Positions 9,034-20,009 are shown, counted from the first letter of the stretch. The stretch: 49,923 nt of DNA from Bacillota bacterium (GCA_029006345.1 JAQXGK010000006.1:1-49923); one strand, 5' to 3'. A program made the numbers and translations. Notes: generated by a model from the letters alone, not told the origin.

Positions 9034-10641
9034 CTACGCGCGGTTTTTGCGGCGTTTTACGGCAATAACGGCAACCGCAAGTGCGATGACCGCAATGCAG
9101 ACAGCGACGACTGTCACGCCGATACTGCGCGAACGGCTGTAATCGTTTTGACGCCATATACGCTCAAAATTCCCGTTTTCAAAAAAGTCCGCGGTCAGCT
9201 GTGTGTTTGCAATATATTCCGAAATTGCGTCAAAATCGGTATGCGGGGACAGCCGCTTTTCGCAATCCGAAAGGTTTGTGTTTTCTGTCGCGACAAGCGT
9301 ATATTCCGTCTCGTCATCACTGCGGTCCAGCTTGACGCCGCCGTCGGCAACAACCGACTTTATGCGCTCGTTTTGCGGCGCCTCCGGGTCATATACAAAA
9401 CCGAATCCTGCGGCCTGAAGGAATTTGCCCTCCGGGTCGGTATATCCCTCCCCATCCTCTTTGACGCCGCTGACGGCGTTTTCAAGTATCTCATACAGCT
9501 TTTTCGGGGTGACCGTAACGGTCACAAGCCGCTCAAAGGACGGGACGGCGTCTGTCAGATTCCGGTAAGTTATAAGCACGGTATCGAGGCCGCTTACAAT
9601 TCGGCCGGCATTAAAAAGAGCAAAATCCGTATTGCAGTAGCTTCTGAGCGACTCGGCGGCAAGCCAGCCGAGGTTATTGTTTGTCAGCATATCGCCGAGC
9701 GGCAGGTTTACGCCGGAGGGCTTATTTTCCGCAAGCTTAGACGACAATATCTCGCCGTATTCGCCGGCGCAATTGAGACGCGACGCCTCGAAATCGGTTT
9801 TTTTCTGTTCCGCCGCTTCGCTGAAAGTCATTTTCTCCAGCTCGCGCCCGGTGAGCACCCGAGCGGCTGCGGAATATACCGCGCCGTCCTTGATATTGAG
9901 CGATATGAGTTCCACTCCCTCGCGCGCGTCCGGCACCGGCAAAACCCTCGTGCCGCTTACCGTCAGTTCCTGGCTGATATCGGTAATAACCGCGATATCA
10001 ACACCCGTCACCTGACTGAAAATGGCCTCAGGATCGGTCGAGCCGAGACTGCCGGCGGCGATGATAACATCCGCTCCCGCAGCCCTTAATCCGGCGCTGA
10101 CCTCCTCCGTCGCCTCGATAAGCTCACGCGCACCGAAGCGGTCGGATGTTTCGCCGTCGAGCCCGGTAAGCCCGATAATACCCACCGTGACAGAGCCGAC
10201 CTCTTTCAGTATGCCGTCGTCTACGCCGTCTATCGAGGTAAGACCTGCCGAAATCAGACTCACATCATTCTCCCCGGCAAGCCGCGAAATGCCGTCCTCT
10301 CCGAAGCAAAGGTCGCCCGAGCCGACCACGGCACAGTCAAAGCCTGCCTGAGCCATGAGCTCGGCGGCAAACACGCCGCCGCTCAGCACGGAAAACGGCG
10401 AACCGTACAGAGAATTGCCGCAGTCGATAACAAGCGCCGCGGAGGAATCCGCCTTGAGCGCCGCAAGATATGCGGCATCCACAGGCGCCGAAGCGCCGTC
10501 CGTATCCGAAGGGTCAAAATCTCCGCGATATTCGGATGTGCAAATAATATCAATTCGTGTTCCGGTATCTTCGGCGCTCGCCGAAACGGCTGCCGAAGCA
10601 AGAATTATGCAAATCAAAACGGCAACAAATCTTTTCATCAT
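9034..10641 (-). CDS. 5'-nucleotidase/UshA-family protein with degenerate metallophosphatase motifs, C-terminal TM anchor
   Basis: overall UshA-like order: signal peptide, N-terminal domain, 5'-nucleotidase C-terminal domain (NLPLGDMLTNN..., LQAAGFGFVYD), TM + KRRK tail; expected metal ligands not found. Confidence 0.75.
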   Translation of the reverse strand: MMKRFVAVLICIILASAAVSASAEDTGTRIDIICTSEYRGDFDPSDTDGASAPVDAAYLAALKADSSAALVIDCGNSLYGSPFSVLSGGVFAAELMAQAGFDCAVVGSGDLCFGEDGISRLAGENDVSLISAGLTSIDGVDDGILKEVGSVTVGIIGLTGLDGETSDRFGARELIEATEEVSAGLRAAGADVIIAAGSLGSTDPEAIFSQVTGVDIAVITDISQELTVSGTRVLPVPDAREGVELISLNIKDGAVYSAAARVLTGRELEKMTFSEAAEQKKTDFEASRLNCAGEYGEILSSKLAENKPSGVNLPLGDMLTNNNLGWLAAESLRSYCNTDFALFNAGRIVSGLDTVLITYRNLTDAVPSFERLVTVTVTPKKLYEILENAVSGVKEDGEGYTDPEGKFLQAAGFGFVYDPEAPQNERIKSVVADGGVKLDRSDDETEYTLVATENTNLSDCEKRLSPHTDFDAISEYIANTQLTADFFENGNFERIWRQNDYSRSRSIGVTVVAVCIAVIALAVAVIAVKRRKNRA

Positions 10642-10667
10642 CAGCCCTCCGAAACGATTTACTTTTT

Positions 10668-13085
10668 CTAATCTGCTGCGGCCGCCGGCGCGGCGGCGGT
10701 CGTAGCCGCGGTCGTCGCCGTAGTAGCGGGGGCATCGGTTTTTTCTGTAGTAGTTGTGGTGAAATATGAGGTCTTGGCCGCCTCGCGCTCGCTTTGCTCG
10801 CGCTCATATTCGGCTATCTCCTCGGCGCTCGGCCACTGATCCTGAGGCAGCATTTCCCACGGCTTCTTTTCAACCGGGTACTTACCCTCCGCCTCGGCAA
10901 TCGGGTCGCGCGTCAGTTTATCGTACTTGAATTCCTCGGTCTCGGACATAATCTTTCCGCTCTTGGTTACCTGGCAGACCTTGACCCTGGTTCCGGGACT
11001 AATATCGGAATTGTGCACGACAAGCGTATTTTCGTCAATGTGATCCGTCGAAACGCGGTCGTCGTCGATATACACCATGCTGCGCTCGGTAAAGTTTTGA
11101 CCCTTAAGCACGATTTCATTCGTCTGCACGGCATAATTCACATCATCAAGTGTAATCTTATCGATGCCGTACTGTATATCGGTAGCCACATAACGGTTTT
11201 CATTATTGTATATTGTCTTGGGACCGTACAGCATGTCGTACTCTATCATCTCCAGGGCAGCCTGATACTTTTCGTTGTCACTGTAGCTCTGATGAAGCTT
11301 AGTCAGCACGCCGTTGTTTATCGAGAATTTGCCGAGGACATACGATGTGAGCTGATATGCATTTATATCATCGTGTACGATTTCCATATCGAAATTCGAC
11401 CAGATGACATAATCGGTCTGAAACTTATTTCCGCTCGAAAGCTTCTCATTTTCAATGTCAAGACTCGGAAAATGGTCTCCGTACAGCACCAAAACGGTCG
11501 GCTCGTCCCGGTTTTCAAGCTCGATGACAAGGTCGGAGATGAATTCATCCATTTCACGAAGCTGGTTTATATAGTATTCAAAGCCGGCCTTTTCCTCGTC
11601 GGTGCCGTCAAAGCCCCGGTCTATGGTGACGGTCTGAGTATCGTCTATCTGCTCGGACGGGTACTTGCCGTGCCCCTGAACAGAGACGGTAAATACAAAA
11701 TCCTCGCCCTCGGTGGAATCGAGACACTTGACAACCTCGTTGGGCAGAACGCTGTCCTTCATCCAATTGAGAGGATTGCGAACGACGTCCTTGATATATT
11801 CCGCAGAGGTAAAGCTGTCAAAGCCCAAATTCGCATAAACCAGATGGCGGCTGTAAAAGTCGCCGGAGTGGTTATGAACCGCGTGGGTTCCGTAACCGAG
11901 CTCCTTCAAGTCATATGCGACGCTCTCGCAGGTGCTTTTTTGCAAAATGGTCTTGAAGGGATACTCTCCCGTTCCGAAATACTTAATATTCATCCCGGTC
12001 AGCACCTCAAACTCCGTGTTTGCGGTTCCGGCGCCGATGGACGGGACGGTGAGATAACCCGAGGAATACTTCTCCTTCAGATAAGTAAAGGTCGGGATGG
12101 GATTTTCATTATACTTATAATCCTTCATTCGGTTGACATCGAAGAAGCTCTCAAGCTGAACTATGACGATGTTCGGCTTCTCTGCGGGCGTATTATCGCT
12201 GTCTGCCTCGATATCGTCAAGAATCTGATTGACTGCCTCAGCCGAATAATCCTGCGGCTTATCGACCCCGGAGTCGAAAATTCCGCGGTAGAAGCAATAC
12301 ACGAAGCCGTATTCCATATATGCGTCGGTGATATTCGGGAAAACGGTCTCAAGCACATTGAGCTTTATGAGCGCCGCGCTCGAACCGAAAAACAGTCCGA
12401 TACACGCCAGAACGATAAGTCCGCTCTTAATGTAATTTACCTTCTTCTTCTTTGACTTGACGCTGACAAAAACCATGGCCGCAACCGCAAGCACTATCGC
12501 AAGACCGATAAGCGCTATCTGGAATTTGGTCAGGTAGAGATTCATGAGCTGAATTCCTGAATCGAGAATCTTTATATCGGTGGCGGTCAAGGGCGTGACA
12601 CGGGTGGAAAGCACCGCGCCGTTGGCTATTCCGAAGCCCCCCCACACGATAGACATAAGCGTAATCCAGATGGTTTTCTGCTTGAACAGCAGAGAAACAG
12701 AATATGTCATCAGGATGACTATGGCGTTATAGCTGAATATGACGGGGTGCGTGACCAGATACGTCAGCGCGGCCAAAATCGAATGCCGCTGGCAAGTCTC
12801 GATGAAGAGATTCATGACAAACGACAAAACTATTATACCGAAAAGCGGATGATCGCCGAAAAAACGTCCGCACCGCTTCAGAAAGTCGACTACGGCTCTG
12901 ACAGGCTTCGGCAGGTTGAGCGGTTTTCTTTTTCTGCGGCGGAAAAGCCGCCTTCTTTTACCGCCGGGGATATTATTTTCGGCTGCCTCGAGACCCTCGG
13001 GCGACACAAACTCCTCGCTCTGAGCATCCTCGCTCACGGGCTTGATGTCACGGGTCTCGTCTATTTTTTTCTGTTTATTCTTCAT
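10668..13085 (-). CDS. LTA synthase-family sulfatase-fold membrane protein with C-terminal IPT/TIG-like domain and Thr/Ala-rich tail
   Basis: N-terminal TM helices, NIVIVQLESFFD, PSIGAGTANTEFEVLTGMN (Thr nucleophile region), YGDHFPSL; C-term ITLDDVNYAVQTNEIVLKGQNFTERSMVYIDD and TTTTTEKTDAPATTATTAATTAAAPAAAAD. Confidence 0.85.
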   Translation of the reverse strand: MKNKQKKIDETRDIKPVSEDAQSEEFVSPEGLEAAENNIPGGKRRRLFRRRKRKPLNLPKPVRAVVDFLKRCGRFFGDHPLFGIIVLSFVMNLFIETCQRHSILAALTYLVTHPVIFSYNAIVILMTYSVSLLFKQKTIWITLMSIVWGGFGIANGAVLSTRVTPLTATDIKILDSGIQLMNLYLTKFQIALIGLAIVLAVAAMVFVSVKSKKKKVNYIKSGLIVLACIGLFFGSSAALIKLNVLETVFPNITDAYMEYGFVYCFYRGIFDSGVDKPQDYSAEAVNQILDDIEADSDNTPAEKPNIVIVQLESFFDVNRMKDYKYNENPIPTFTYLKEKYSSGYLTVPSIGAGTANTEFEVLTGMNIKYFGTGEYPFKTILQKSTCESVAYDLKELGYGTHAVHNHSGDFYSRHLVYANLGFDSFTSAEYIKDVVRNPLNWMKDSVLPNEVVKCLDSTEGEDFVFTVSVQGHGKYPSEQIDDTQTVTIDRGFDGTDEEKAGFEYYINQLREMDEFISDLVIELENRDEPTVLVLYGDHFPSLDIENEKLSSGNKFQTDYVIWSNFDMEIVHDDINAYQLTSYVLGKFSINNGVLTKLHQSYSDNEKYQAALEMIEYDMLYGPKTIYNNENRYVATDIQYGIDKITLDDVNYAVQTNEIVLKGQNFTERSMVYIDDDRVSTDHIDENTLVVHNSDISPGTRVKVCQVTKSGKIMSETEEFKYDKLTRDPIAEAEGKYPVEKKPWEMLPQDQWPSAEEIAEYEREQSEREAAKTSYFTTTTTEKTDAPATTATTAATTAAAPAAAAD

Positions 13086-13202
13086 ATATAATAACCGTCC
13101 TTTTTTGCGTATAGGCGCTAAAAATATCGGTAATAAACATTTATATTATACTTCAACGCGGCCGAGTATTCAACCTGCGTCACAAAAAGTTTGCATTTGC
13201 CG

Positions 13203-13988
13203 TTACAGCGGCTTCTTGGTTATCGCCGCAAACGCCCGCGGATATTTTCCGCCGGTCGTGCTTACCTTGCGCACTGCAATTATGCTTCGTCCCGCGCCGC
13301 AAAAGTCGTGCAGACGCTCAAGCTCCTGCTCCGAAGCGGCACTTACCGAAGATAATATCTCATCGCAATCGGGCGACTGCTTAATCACCCGCTCGACCTT
13401 GCCGCCGAGCGCAAAAACGGCACTGCGCGCTTCCTTAAGTTCCTCGTCCGCGCCTGCGCCCTTCATGGCAAGGAAATATCCGCCCTTTCTGACAAACGGC
13501 AGGCAAAGCTCGCAGAGGACATTAAGCCGGGCCACCGCACGCGAAACCGCAAAATCATATCGCTCGCGCATAGGCGAATCCTTCTTTGCAAGCTCCTCGG
13601 CGCGGCCGGCGACAAAATGCATTTCCGACAGTCCGAGAAGTCCTGCGGTCTGCTCGACAGAGCGCACCTTTTTTTCGGTGCTGTCGAGCATGGTGACGCT
13701 GTAGTCAGGCAGGGCTATCTTGAGCGGCAAGCCGGGGAAACCGCCGCCGCAGCCGATATCAATAATACTTTTTCCGCCTATATCCGAAATGACCGGGGCG
13801 AGCGTCAGCGAATCGGCAAAATGCTTGAGCGCAACGTCGCACATATCGGTAAGCGAGGTAATATTCATTACGCTGTTGACCTCAAGCACCCTATCATACA
13901 AAGCCGAAAACTGCTCCAGCTTTTCCGCGCTGAGCGGCACACCGGAAACAGGGGCAATAATATCCTTGCAAAACTGATTTAACGGCAT
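13203..13988 (-). CDS. rsmG: 16S rRNA (guanine527-N7)-methyltransferase RsmG
   Basis: IIDIGCGGGFPGLPLKIALPD SAM motif; follows mnmG; start at MPLNQFCKDI (ORF track includes an upstream extension overlapping mnmG). Confidence 0.92.
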   Translation of the reverse strand: MPLNQFCKDIIAPVSGVPLSAEKLEQFSALYDRVLEVNSVMNITSLTDMCDVALKHFADSLTLAPVISDIGGKSIIDIGCGGGFPGLPLKIALPDYSVTMLDSTEKKVRSVEQTAGLLGLSEMHFVAGRAEELAKKDSPMRERYDFAVSRAVARLNVLCELCLPFVRKGGYFLAMKGAGADEELKEARSAVFALGGKVERVIKQSPDCDEILSSVSAASEQELERLHDFCGAGRSIIAVRKVSTTGGKYPRAFAAITKKPL

Positions 13989-14001
13989 AGTCAAAATTCC
14001 T

Positions 14002-15885
14002 TTACTGCATATTGAGATAAATAATAAGCACCGTGATATCCGCCGGGCTGACGCCGGATATGCGCGAAGCCTGACCGAGACTTTTCGGTCTGATTTTATC
14101 GAGCTTAATGCCCGCTTCAAGCCGCAGACCTTTTATCGACTTATAATCGATATCCTCCGGCAGCAGCTTGTTTTCGAGCTTGCTGAAGGCCCTGGCTTCG
14201 TTTTCCTCGCGCTTTATGTAGCCCTCGTACTTAATCTCTATACCGGCGCGTTCAAACACCTCGTCCGGCAAATCCGGACGGGTCGGATCGACGGGGGACA
14301 GCGCGGCGTAATTCAGCTCGGGGCGGCGGATAAGGTCGGCAAGTCTCACACCGGTGGTCACGCGCGCCGAGGAGTAGCTCTCAAGCAGAGCGTTGAGCTC
14401 GTCGGACGGCGGAAGAAACGTGGTATTTGCCCGCTTTATCTCTCCGTCTATCTCGGCAAACAGCTTGTGCTTGTTTTCATAGCGCTCGTCGTCGATAAGC
14501 CCTGCGCGGCGGCCGTATTCGATGAGACGGCGGTCGGCATTGTCCTGTCTCAGCAAAAGCCGGTATTCACAGCGGGAGGTCATGATACGGTAGGGTTCAT
14601 TGGTCCCCTTGGTAACAAGGTCGTCTATCAGGGTCCCGATATACGACGAAACGCGGGTAAGTATCATCTTCTCTCTGCCCTGAACTCTGAGCGCCGCATT
14701 TATTCCTGCGACAATGCCCTGTGCGGCGGCCTCTTCATAGCCCGAAGTGCCGTTGAACTGTCCTGCGCCGAAAAGCCCCGGCACGACCTTAAATTCAAGT
14801 CCTGCATCCAGCTGTGTCGGGTCGATACAATCGTACTCAATGGCATAGGCGGTTCGCATGACGCGCGCGTTTTCAAGCCCCTTTATCGAATGGAGCACCT
14901 GAATCTGAACATCCTCGGGCAAAGAGGAGCTCAGACCCTGGACATATACCTCCTTGGTATCTCTGCCCATCGGCTCGAGAAAGAGCTGGTGTCTCTTCTT
15001 GTCTGCAAAGCGCATTACCTTATCCTCAATAGACGGGCAATAGCGCGGGCCGGTACTCTTTATCCTGCCGGAATAAAGCGGCGACCGATCTATATTATTC
15101 CTGATGATTTCATGCGTACGCTCGTTTGTATAAACGATATAGCACGGAAGCATTTCGCGCTCGGCGAAGGCCTCGCGGTCGGTGTAATAGGAAAACGGGC
15201 GCGGGGGAACATCCCCCTTCTGAACCTCAAGCTCGGAATAATCTATACTGTCGGCATGAATGCGCGGCGGAGTTCCCGTTTTGAAGCGCATGAACTCAAT
15301 GCCGAGCTTTTTGAGACTGTCGGTGAGATAATCCGCCGGGTAAAGGTTGTCGGGTCCTGCACGGTACATGACGTCTCCGACAACGATATCGGCATTCAGA
15401 TATGTTCCCGAGCACACCACCGCCGACACTGCGTCGTACTGTGCGCCGAAGCGGGTGGTGACGGTAAGACCGCCCGACCCGTTTCGCTCGACCGAGACTA
15501 TTTCTGCCTGTATCAAACGAAGATTGGGCGTGTTTTCTATGACCGACTTCATATACGCCTGATAAGTCCTGCGGTCGGACTGCTCTCTGAGCGAATGGAC
15601 CGCCGGACCCTTGCCCATATTCAAAAGCCGGCTTTGCAGGCAGACGGTATCTGCCGCCCTGCCCATTTCGCCGCCAAGCGCATCTATCTCACAGACAAGA
15701 TGACCCTTGCCGGAGCCGCCGACCGACGGATTGCACGGCATATTTCCGACAGCGTCAAGACTCATAGTGAATAAAACGGTATCTACGCCCATGCGCGCCG
15801 AGGCAAGCGCCGCCTCAATGCCGGCGTGACCCGCTCCTATTACCGCCGTGCCGGTACTGCCGGCGTGAAAACTGACTGCTTCCAT
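14002..15885 (-). CDS. mnmG: tRNA uridine-5-carboxymethylaminomethyl modification enzyme MnmG (GidA)
   Basis: [23 protein letters not shown] motif; [40 protein letters not shown]. Confidence 0.96.
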   Translation of the reverse strand: MEAVSFHAGSTGTAVIGAGHAGIEAALASARMGVDTVLFTMSLDAVGNMPCNPSVGGSGKGHLVCEIDALGGEMGRAADTVCLQSRLLNMGKGPAVHSLREQSDRRTYQAYMKSVIENTPNLRLIQAEIVSVERNGSGGLTVTTRFGAQYDAVSAVVCSGTYLNADIVVGDVMYRAGPDNLYPADYLTDSLKKLGIEFMRFKTGTPPRIHADSIDYSELEVQKGDVPPRPFSYYTDREAFAEREMLPCYIVYTNERTHEIIRNNIDRSPLYSGRIKSTGPRYCPSIEDKVMRFADKKRHQLFLEPMGRDTKEVYVQGLSSSLPEDVQIQVLHSIKGLENARVMRTAYAIEYDCIDPTQLDAGLEFKVVPGLFGAGQFNGTSGYEEAAAQGIVAGINAALRVQGREKMILTRVSSYIGTLIDDLVTKGTNEPYRIMTSRCEYRLLLRQDNADRRLIEYGRRAGLIDDERYENKHKLFAEIDGEIKRANTTFLPPSDELNALLESYSSARVTTGVRLADLIRRPELNYAALSPVDPTRPDLPDEVFERAGIEIKYEGYIKREENEARAFSKLENKLLPEDIDYKSIKGLRLEAGIKLDKIRPKSLGQASRISGVSPADITVLIIYLNMQ

Positions 15886-15915
15886 TTATTTATACCTGTT
15901 CTCTGTTATTTAACC

Positions 15916-17289
15916 TTATTTTCCCACGCAAAAGTGCGAGAATATTTCATTTACAATCCGCTCGTCGGCGCCTCGGCCGTCGGTCTCCTCAACAACGGTA
16001 AGCGCCTTTTCGAGCATTATGAGCATGATGTCCTTCTGACCCGACTCAAGCGCCGTCTTAGCCTCGGAAAACAGATCGGAGAGTCTGTCGAGCTCGCCCT
16101 TCTGACGGGCGTTAGTAACAAAAGCGTCCTCAGAGGGGTTGAGTTTTTCATCGGTGAAAAGCCGCTCTGCCGCCGCGAGCAGTCTGCCAATCGATTCGCT
16201 GTCCTTATGGGAGATAAAAATCGGCTTTCCGAACGCTCGCTCTATCTCCTGCAAATCGAGAACGCGGTCAAGGTCGGATTTTGTAACCGCCGCAACGACC
16301 TCTGCCCCTGAAGCCTTCAAGACGCGAATTATCGTTCTGTCGTCCTCCGAAAGCTCGCGGGAGCCGTCGAACAGTGCAAACACCAGCGAGACCTCTCCGT
16401 TTTGCAGGCGCTGTCTGACGAGCTCTATGCCCCGGCGCTCTATTTCATCGGCCGGGGTTTCCCTTACTCCCGCAGTATCGCACAGACGGAGAAGTATTCT
16501 CCCTGCGCGCGCCGGATATTCGATAATGTCGCGGGTAGTACCGGAAATATCGGTGACAATGGCTTTGTTTTCACCCAAAATGCTGTTGAACAGCGAGGAT
16601 TTCCCGACATTGGGACGGCCTACTATCATAGCGGGTACGCCCTCGGTAATCGCCTTGCCCGTGCGGTAGCTGTCCGCAAGACGGCGGGTGCGTTCCGACA
16701 GCGCATCTATGCGGCGCGCAAGCTCCTCGTCCGACAAATCCTCCATATCCTCATCCGGATAGTCAATGTACGCAAACAGGCTCGCTGTCAGCGCGAGAAT
16801 CTCTGCCGATATCTCTCCGAGCTCGTGCGAGAGGCGTCCCCTCGCCGACGAGGACGAAAGCTCCGCCGCGGTTTCGGTCTTTGCCTCCAAGAGCTCCGCC
16901 ACGCCCTCGGCTTCGGTGAGCGACAGTTTTCCGTTCAAAAACGCCCGCCGCGTAAACTCGCCGGCTTGTGCCTGCCGCGCACCGGCGGCGATGACGCTTT
17001 GCAGCACCATGGCAGTTACGACTACGCCGCCGTGGCAGGACAGCTCCGCGGTATCCTCGCCGGTAAAGCTGTGAGGCGACTCAAAAAAGGTACACATTCC
17101 GTCATCGATTACCCTGCCGCCGGCAAGAATGTCGCCGTACAGCGCTCTCGCGTGGACCGGCTCGCCGCCCGAGCGCGGCCGAAAGACCTTACTGCATATT
17201 TCTTTTGCTTTACATCCGCTTACACGGATGACAGCTATGCCGCCCTTGCCGAACGGCGTGCTGATTGCCGCTATGGTATCTCCGAGCAT
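15916..17289 (-). CDS. mnmE: tRNA modification GTPase MnmE (TrmE)
   Basis: DTIAAISTPFGKGGIAVIRVSG, GRPNVGKSSLFNSILGENKAIVTDISGTTRD, C-terminal FCVGK. Confidence 0.96.
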   Translation of the reverse strand: MLGDTIAAISTPFGKGGIAVIRVSGCKAKEICSKVFRPRSGGEPVHARALYGDILAGGRVIDDGMCTFFESPHSFTGEDTAELSCHGGVVVTAMVLQSVIAAGARQAQAGEFTRRAFLNGKLSLTEAEGVAELLEAKTETAAELSSSSARGRLSHELGEISAEILALTASLFAYIDYPDEDMEDLSDEELARRIDALSERTRRLADSYRTGKAITEGVPAMIVGRPNVGKSSLFNSILGENKAIVTDISGTTRDIIEYPARAGRILLRLCDTAGVRETPADEIERRGIELVRQRLQNGEVSLVFALFDGSRELSEDDRTIIRVLKASGAEVVAAVTKSDLDRVLDLQEIERAFGKPIFISHKDSESIGRLLAAAERLFTDEKLNPSEDAFVTNARQKGELDRLSDLFSEAKTALESGQKDIMLIMLEKALTVVEETDGRGADERIVNEIFSHFCVGK

Positions 17290-17362
17290 TTATATGACCG
17301 TTCCTTTCGGTAAAAGTCAAAAAACGAGGCGTTCACGACACCTCGTTTCTGATGTAATACTA

Positions 17363-18217
17363 TTAGTTGTCGAAAATTACTGTCTCGGTATCTTCAACAT
17401 CCGCCAGTCCGAGCTCGTCCAAGCTCTTGAGCTTAACTATCTTCTTAGGCTCTCTGACCGGATTGTATTCATACTTGATCTGCGGCTTCTGAGAAGTCTC
17501 TGCGGGCTTCTTTTTCGACGCTTCGCCGCGGCGGTTTCTGCGCGACGGACTCTGCGCCGCCGTGTCGGATATCTTCTGCTGACCCTCGGGAGCCACTACT
17601 ACCCTGCGCTCGTCTCCCGCGCCGATTGAATAGGTGGTAACGCCCTCTATCTTCTGAACTCTCGCATGAATGATTCTGCGCTCGTAGGGATTCATGGGCT
17701 CAAGAGTGAAGCTTCTGCCGCTCTTTTTGACCCGCGACGCGGTTCTTGCGGCAAGTGAATTGAGCGTTTCAACTCTCTTTGCACGGTATTTCTCAACATC
17801 CACGGTAATTCTCGAATAGCCCTTGTTCTGGCGGTTTGCCGCAAGATTTGCAAGATACTGGAGACTGTCGAGCGTTTCGCCGTGACGGCCGATGATAAGG
17901 CCGAGATTTTCACCTATTATTTCAAGTGCGGTTTCGCCGTCCTCGGTTGCTTCCGTCTCGACCACCTTTGCATCGCCGAAGCCGGCGTTCGAAAGAAAGG
18001 TCTCGAGAAATTCCTTTGCGCCGTCTACTGCGCCGAGCTCGTAACGAACATCTATCACCGCGTCCGACGCGCCCATTCCGAGAAAGCCCTTGCGGCCCTC
18101 GTCGGAAACCGTGTACTGCAGCTTATCCGCCCGGATGCCGAGCTGTTCGCCTGCCTTTGCAAGCGCCTCCTCCACCGTCTTGGCGGTCACTTCCATATGC
18201 TTTATCAAAATTTTCAA
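17363..18217 (-). CDS. jag: Jag/SpoIIIJ-associated RNA-binding protein (Jag_N, KH, R3H)
   Basis: IGRHGETLDSLQYLANLAAN KH; MNPYERRIIHARVQ R3H; located between yidC and mnmE. Confidence 0.93.
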   Translation of the reverse strand: MKILIKHMEVTAKTVEEALAKAGEQLGIRADKLQYTVSDEGRKGFLGMGASDAVIDVRYELGAVDGAKEFLETFLSNAGFGDAKVVETEATEDGETALEIIGENLGLIIGRHGETLDSLQYLANLAANRQNKGYSRITVDVEKYRAKRVETLNSLAARTASRVKKSGRSFTLEPMNPYERRIIHARVQKIEGVTTYSIGAGDERRVVVAPEGQQKISDTAAQSPSRRNRRGEASKKKPAETSQKPQIKYEYNPVREPKKIVKLKSLDELGLADVEDTETVIFDN

Positions 18218-18244
18218 CCCTCTTTTTTCAATAAATCTCGGAAA

Positions 18245-19402
18245 TCATTCGTCCTCACCGGACTCTTCTTCTTGGCTCTCTGCGCCGGCGGAATTATCCT
18301 TGAGCGGAGCCATTTCTATTACTCCCGAGCCGCTTTTTTTCTTCTTTTTCGCGTTAGCGGCGGTCTTGGGCGCAGGGGTATTCTGTCTGTTCTCTGTTGC
18401 CAGCGGCTTACCGGTGGTTTCCGGCTCGTCGTCATCGTCATCATAAACGATGGAGCGGCGCTTGACCTCCTCTGTCACCTTGCGCGGCTTCTTCTTTTCC
18501 TGTGCCGCAAACTCCTTCTCGAGCTGCTTGAGCTCCTCGGGAGAATACTCGGGAATGGGGTAAATCTTGCTTAAAATAAACTGCTGAAGCGGACTTAACA
18601 GGTTCTGAACAGCCCAATAGAAAGCAACTGCGACCGGTACGATATACGCAATATATACCGAGAACAGCGGCAGCATGACATTCATAAGGCGAAGAGAACT
18701 CTGATTATTTGCAGTCGGAGGCTGATAGCTGAACTTTCTCGTGAGCCACTGACCGCCGTAGGACGTAATGAAGGTGATGACCAGCACCGCTATAAACAGA
18801 GCGGTGTATTCGCCGAAGCAGTCCTTGGGAATTATGCCGAGGTTAAAGCCGCCGACCGTGACATCCGGCACCTTGGCAAACTCGCTCTCGGAAATGACCG
18901 ACAGCGACTGTTGCTTATTTTCAAGAACTTTCTGCGCAAGGGTGATTTCCGAATAGCTGTCAGCCGTAACATTGAACACGCCGTGCAGCTTCTCAACTGC
19001 TTCCGTTCCGAGGCGAGCAATATATGTAAGCGGCTGTCTTATAACACTGTAAAGCGCCAAAATTATGGGCATCTGTACAAGAAGCGGCAGACAGCCCGAA
19101 AAGGGACTGAAGTTTTCCTTCTGATACAGCTCCATTATCTCCTGCTGAAGCTTCTGCTGCGTAGCCTTGTCCTCTCTGCCCGCGTATTTGCGGCGGATGG
19201 CGCTTTCCTTAGGACGGAGCGACGCCTGCTTAACGGAATTCTTCTGCTGCTTTATGCCGAGCGGGAACATGATTATCTTCACGACCAAAGCGAAGAAAAT
19301 CATAGAAATGAGATAATTACCGGTAATACTGTATGCAAACCGGATGACATACCCAAACGGTATGCTGATAATATCCAGTATGCCGAGTGCTGCGTTAATC
19401 AA
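18245..19402 (-). CDS. yidC: YidC/Oxa1-family membrane protein insertase
   Basis: YLISMIFFALVVKIIMFPLGIKQQKNSVK; QPLTYIARLG; long charged C-tail; TTG start at 19402 preceded by gtgagga RBS (ORF track start 19483 runs into yidD). Confidence 0.9.
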   Translation of the reverse strand: MINAALGILDIISIPFGYVIRFAYSITGNYLISMIFFALVVKIIMFPLGIKQQKNSVKQASLRPKESAIRRKYAGREDKATQQKLQQEIMELYQKENFSPFSGCLPLLVQMPIILALYSVIRQPLTYIARLGTEAVEKLHGVFNVTADSYSEITLAQKVLENKQQSLSVISESEFAKVPDVTVGGFNLGIIPKDCFGEYTALFIAVLVITFITSYGGQWLTRKFSYQPPTANNQSSLRLMNVMLPLFSVYIAYIVPVAVAFYWAVQNLLSPLQQFILSKIYPIPEYSPEELKQLEKEFAAQEKKKPRKVTEEVKRRSIVYDDDDDEPETTGKPLATENRQNTPAPKTAANAKKKKKSGSGVIEMAPLKDNSAGAESQEEESGEDE

Positions 19403-19425
19403 TATACTATCCTCACAATAAATAT

Positions 19426-19635
19426 TTACGGGACGGGGTCGTAACCGCCCTTTCCGAAGGGATTGCAGCGCAGAATGCGCCACACGGTCAGACCGAGGCC
19501 CTTAAAAAAGCCGTGTTTTCTGAACGCCTCCATGGCGTACACCGAGCAGGTCGGAGTAAAACGGCAATGCCGGCCGGTCAGCGGCGAAATAAACCGCCTG
19601 TAAAGGCCGATGAGCCAAATGCACACATATTTCAT
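19426..19635 (-). CDS. yidD: membrane protein insertion efficiency factor YidD
   Basis: [34 protein letters not shown]...[13 protein letters not shown]. Confidence 0.95.
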   Translation of the reverse strand: MKYVCIWLIGLYRRFISPLTGRHCRFTPTCSVYAMEAFRKHGFFKGLGLTVWRILRCNPFGKGGYDPVP

Positions 19636-20009
19636 TTTTCATCACGGCGCTGTTCGCCGTCCTGTTCACAAAGTGCGCCAAGCGCCGAAAAACCCCGCTT
19701 CATATCAGACAAAACGTCGCACATTTTGGTCTTTTGCAGCGCGCAGCGGGTGCGCGCAACCACGACATATGCGCCCGGCTTAATTCCCGGCGTTTTGCAA
19801 AGGCTTGTAAAAGCCTCGCGGATCAGCCGCTTGGAACGGTTGCGGTCTACCGCATTTCCGAGCTTCTTTCCTGCCGTTATACCGAGCCTCGGGGCAGACG
19901 TGCGGTACTTCTTCAAACGATACACCACCACAAACCGGCCGGCAAAGCTTTCACCGGAGCGGTAAGCGCGCGAAAACAGGTGGTTTTCCTTAATAGAATC
20001 GATCTTCAT
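19632..20009 (-). CDS. rnpA: ribonuclease P protein component
   Basis: [26 protein letters not shown]; start at [19 protein letters not shown]. Confidence 0.93.
   Translation of the reverse strand: MKIDSIKENHLFSRAYRSGESFAGRFVVVYRLKKYRTSAPRLGITAGKKLGNAVDRNRSKRLIREAFTSLCKTPGIKPGAYVVVARTRCALQKTKMCDVLSDMKRGFSALGALCEQDGEQRRDEK

Noticed and set aside
10794-12455. 553 aa plus-strand ORF
   Set aside because: Fully antisense to the LTA synthase-like gene; no recognisable motif, and similar antisense ORFs recur throughout the GC-rich coding regions
14467-15774. 435 aa plus-strand ORF
   Set aside because: Antisense shadow of mnmG, which is certain from motifs
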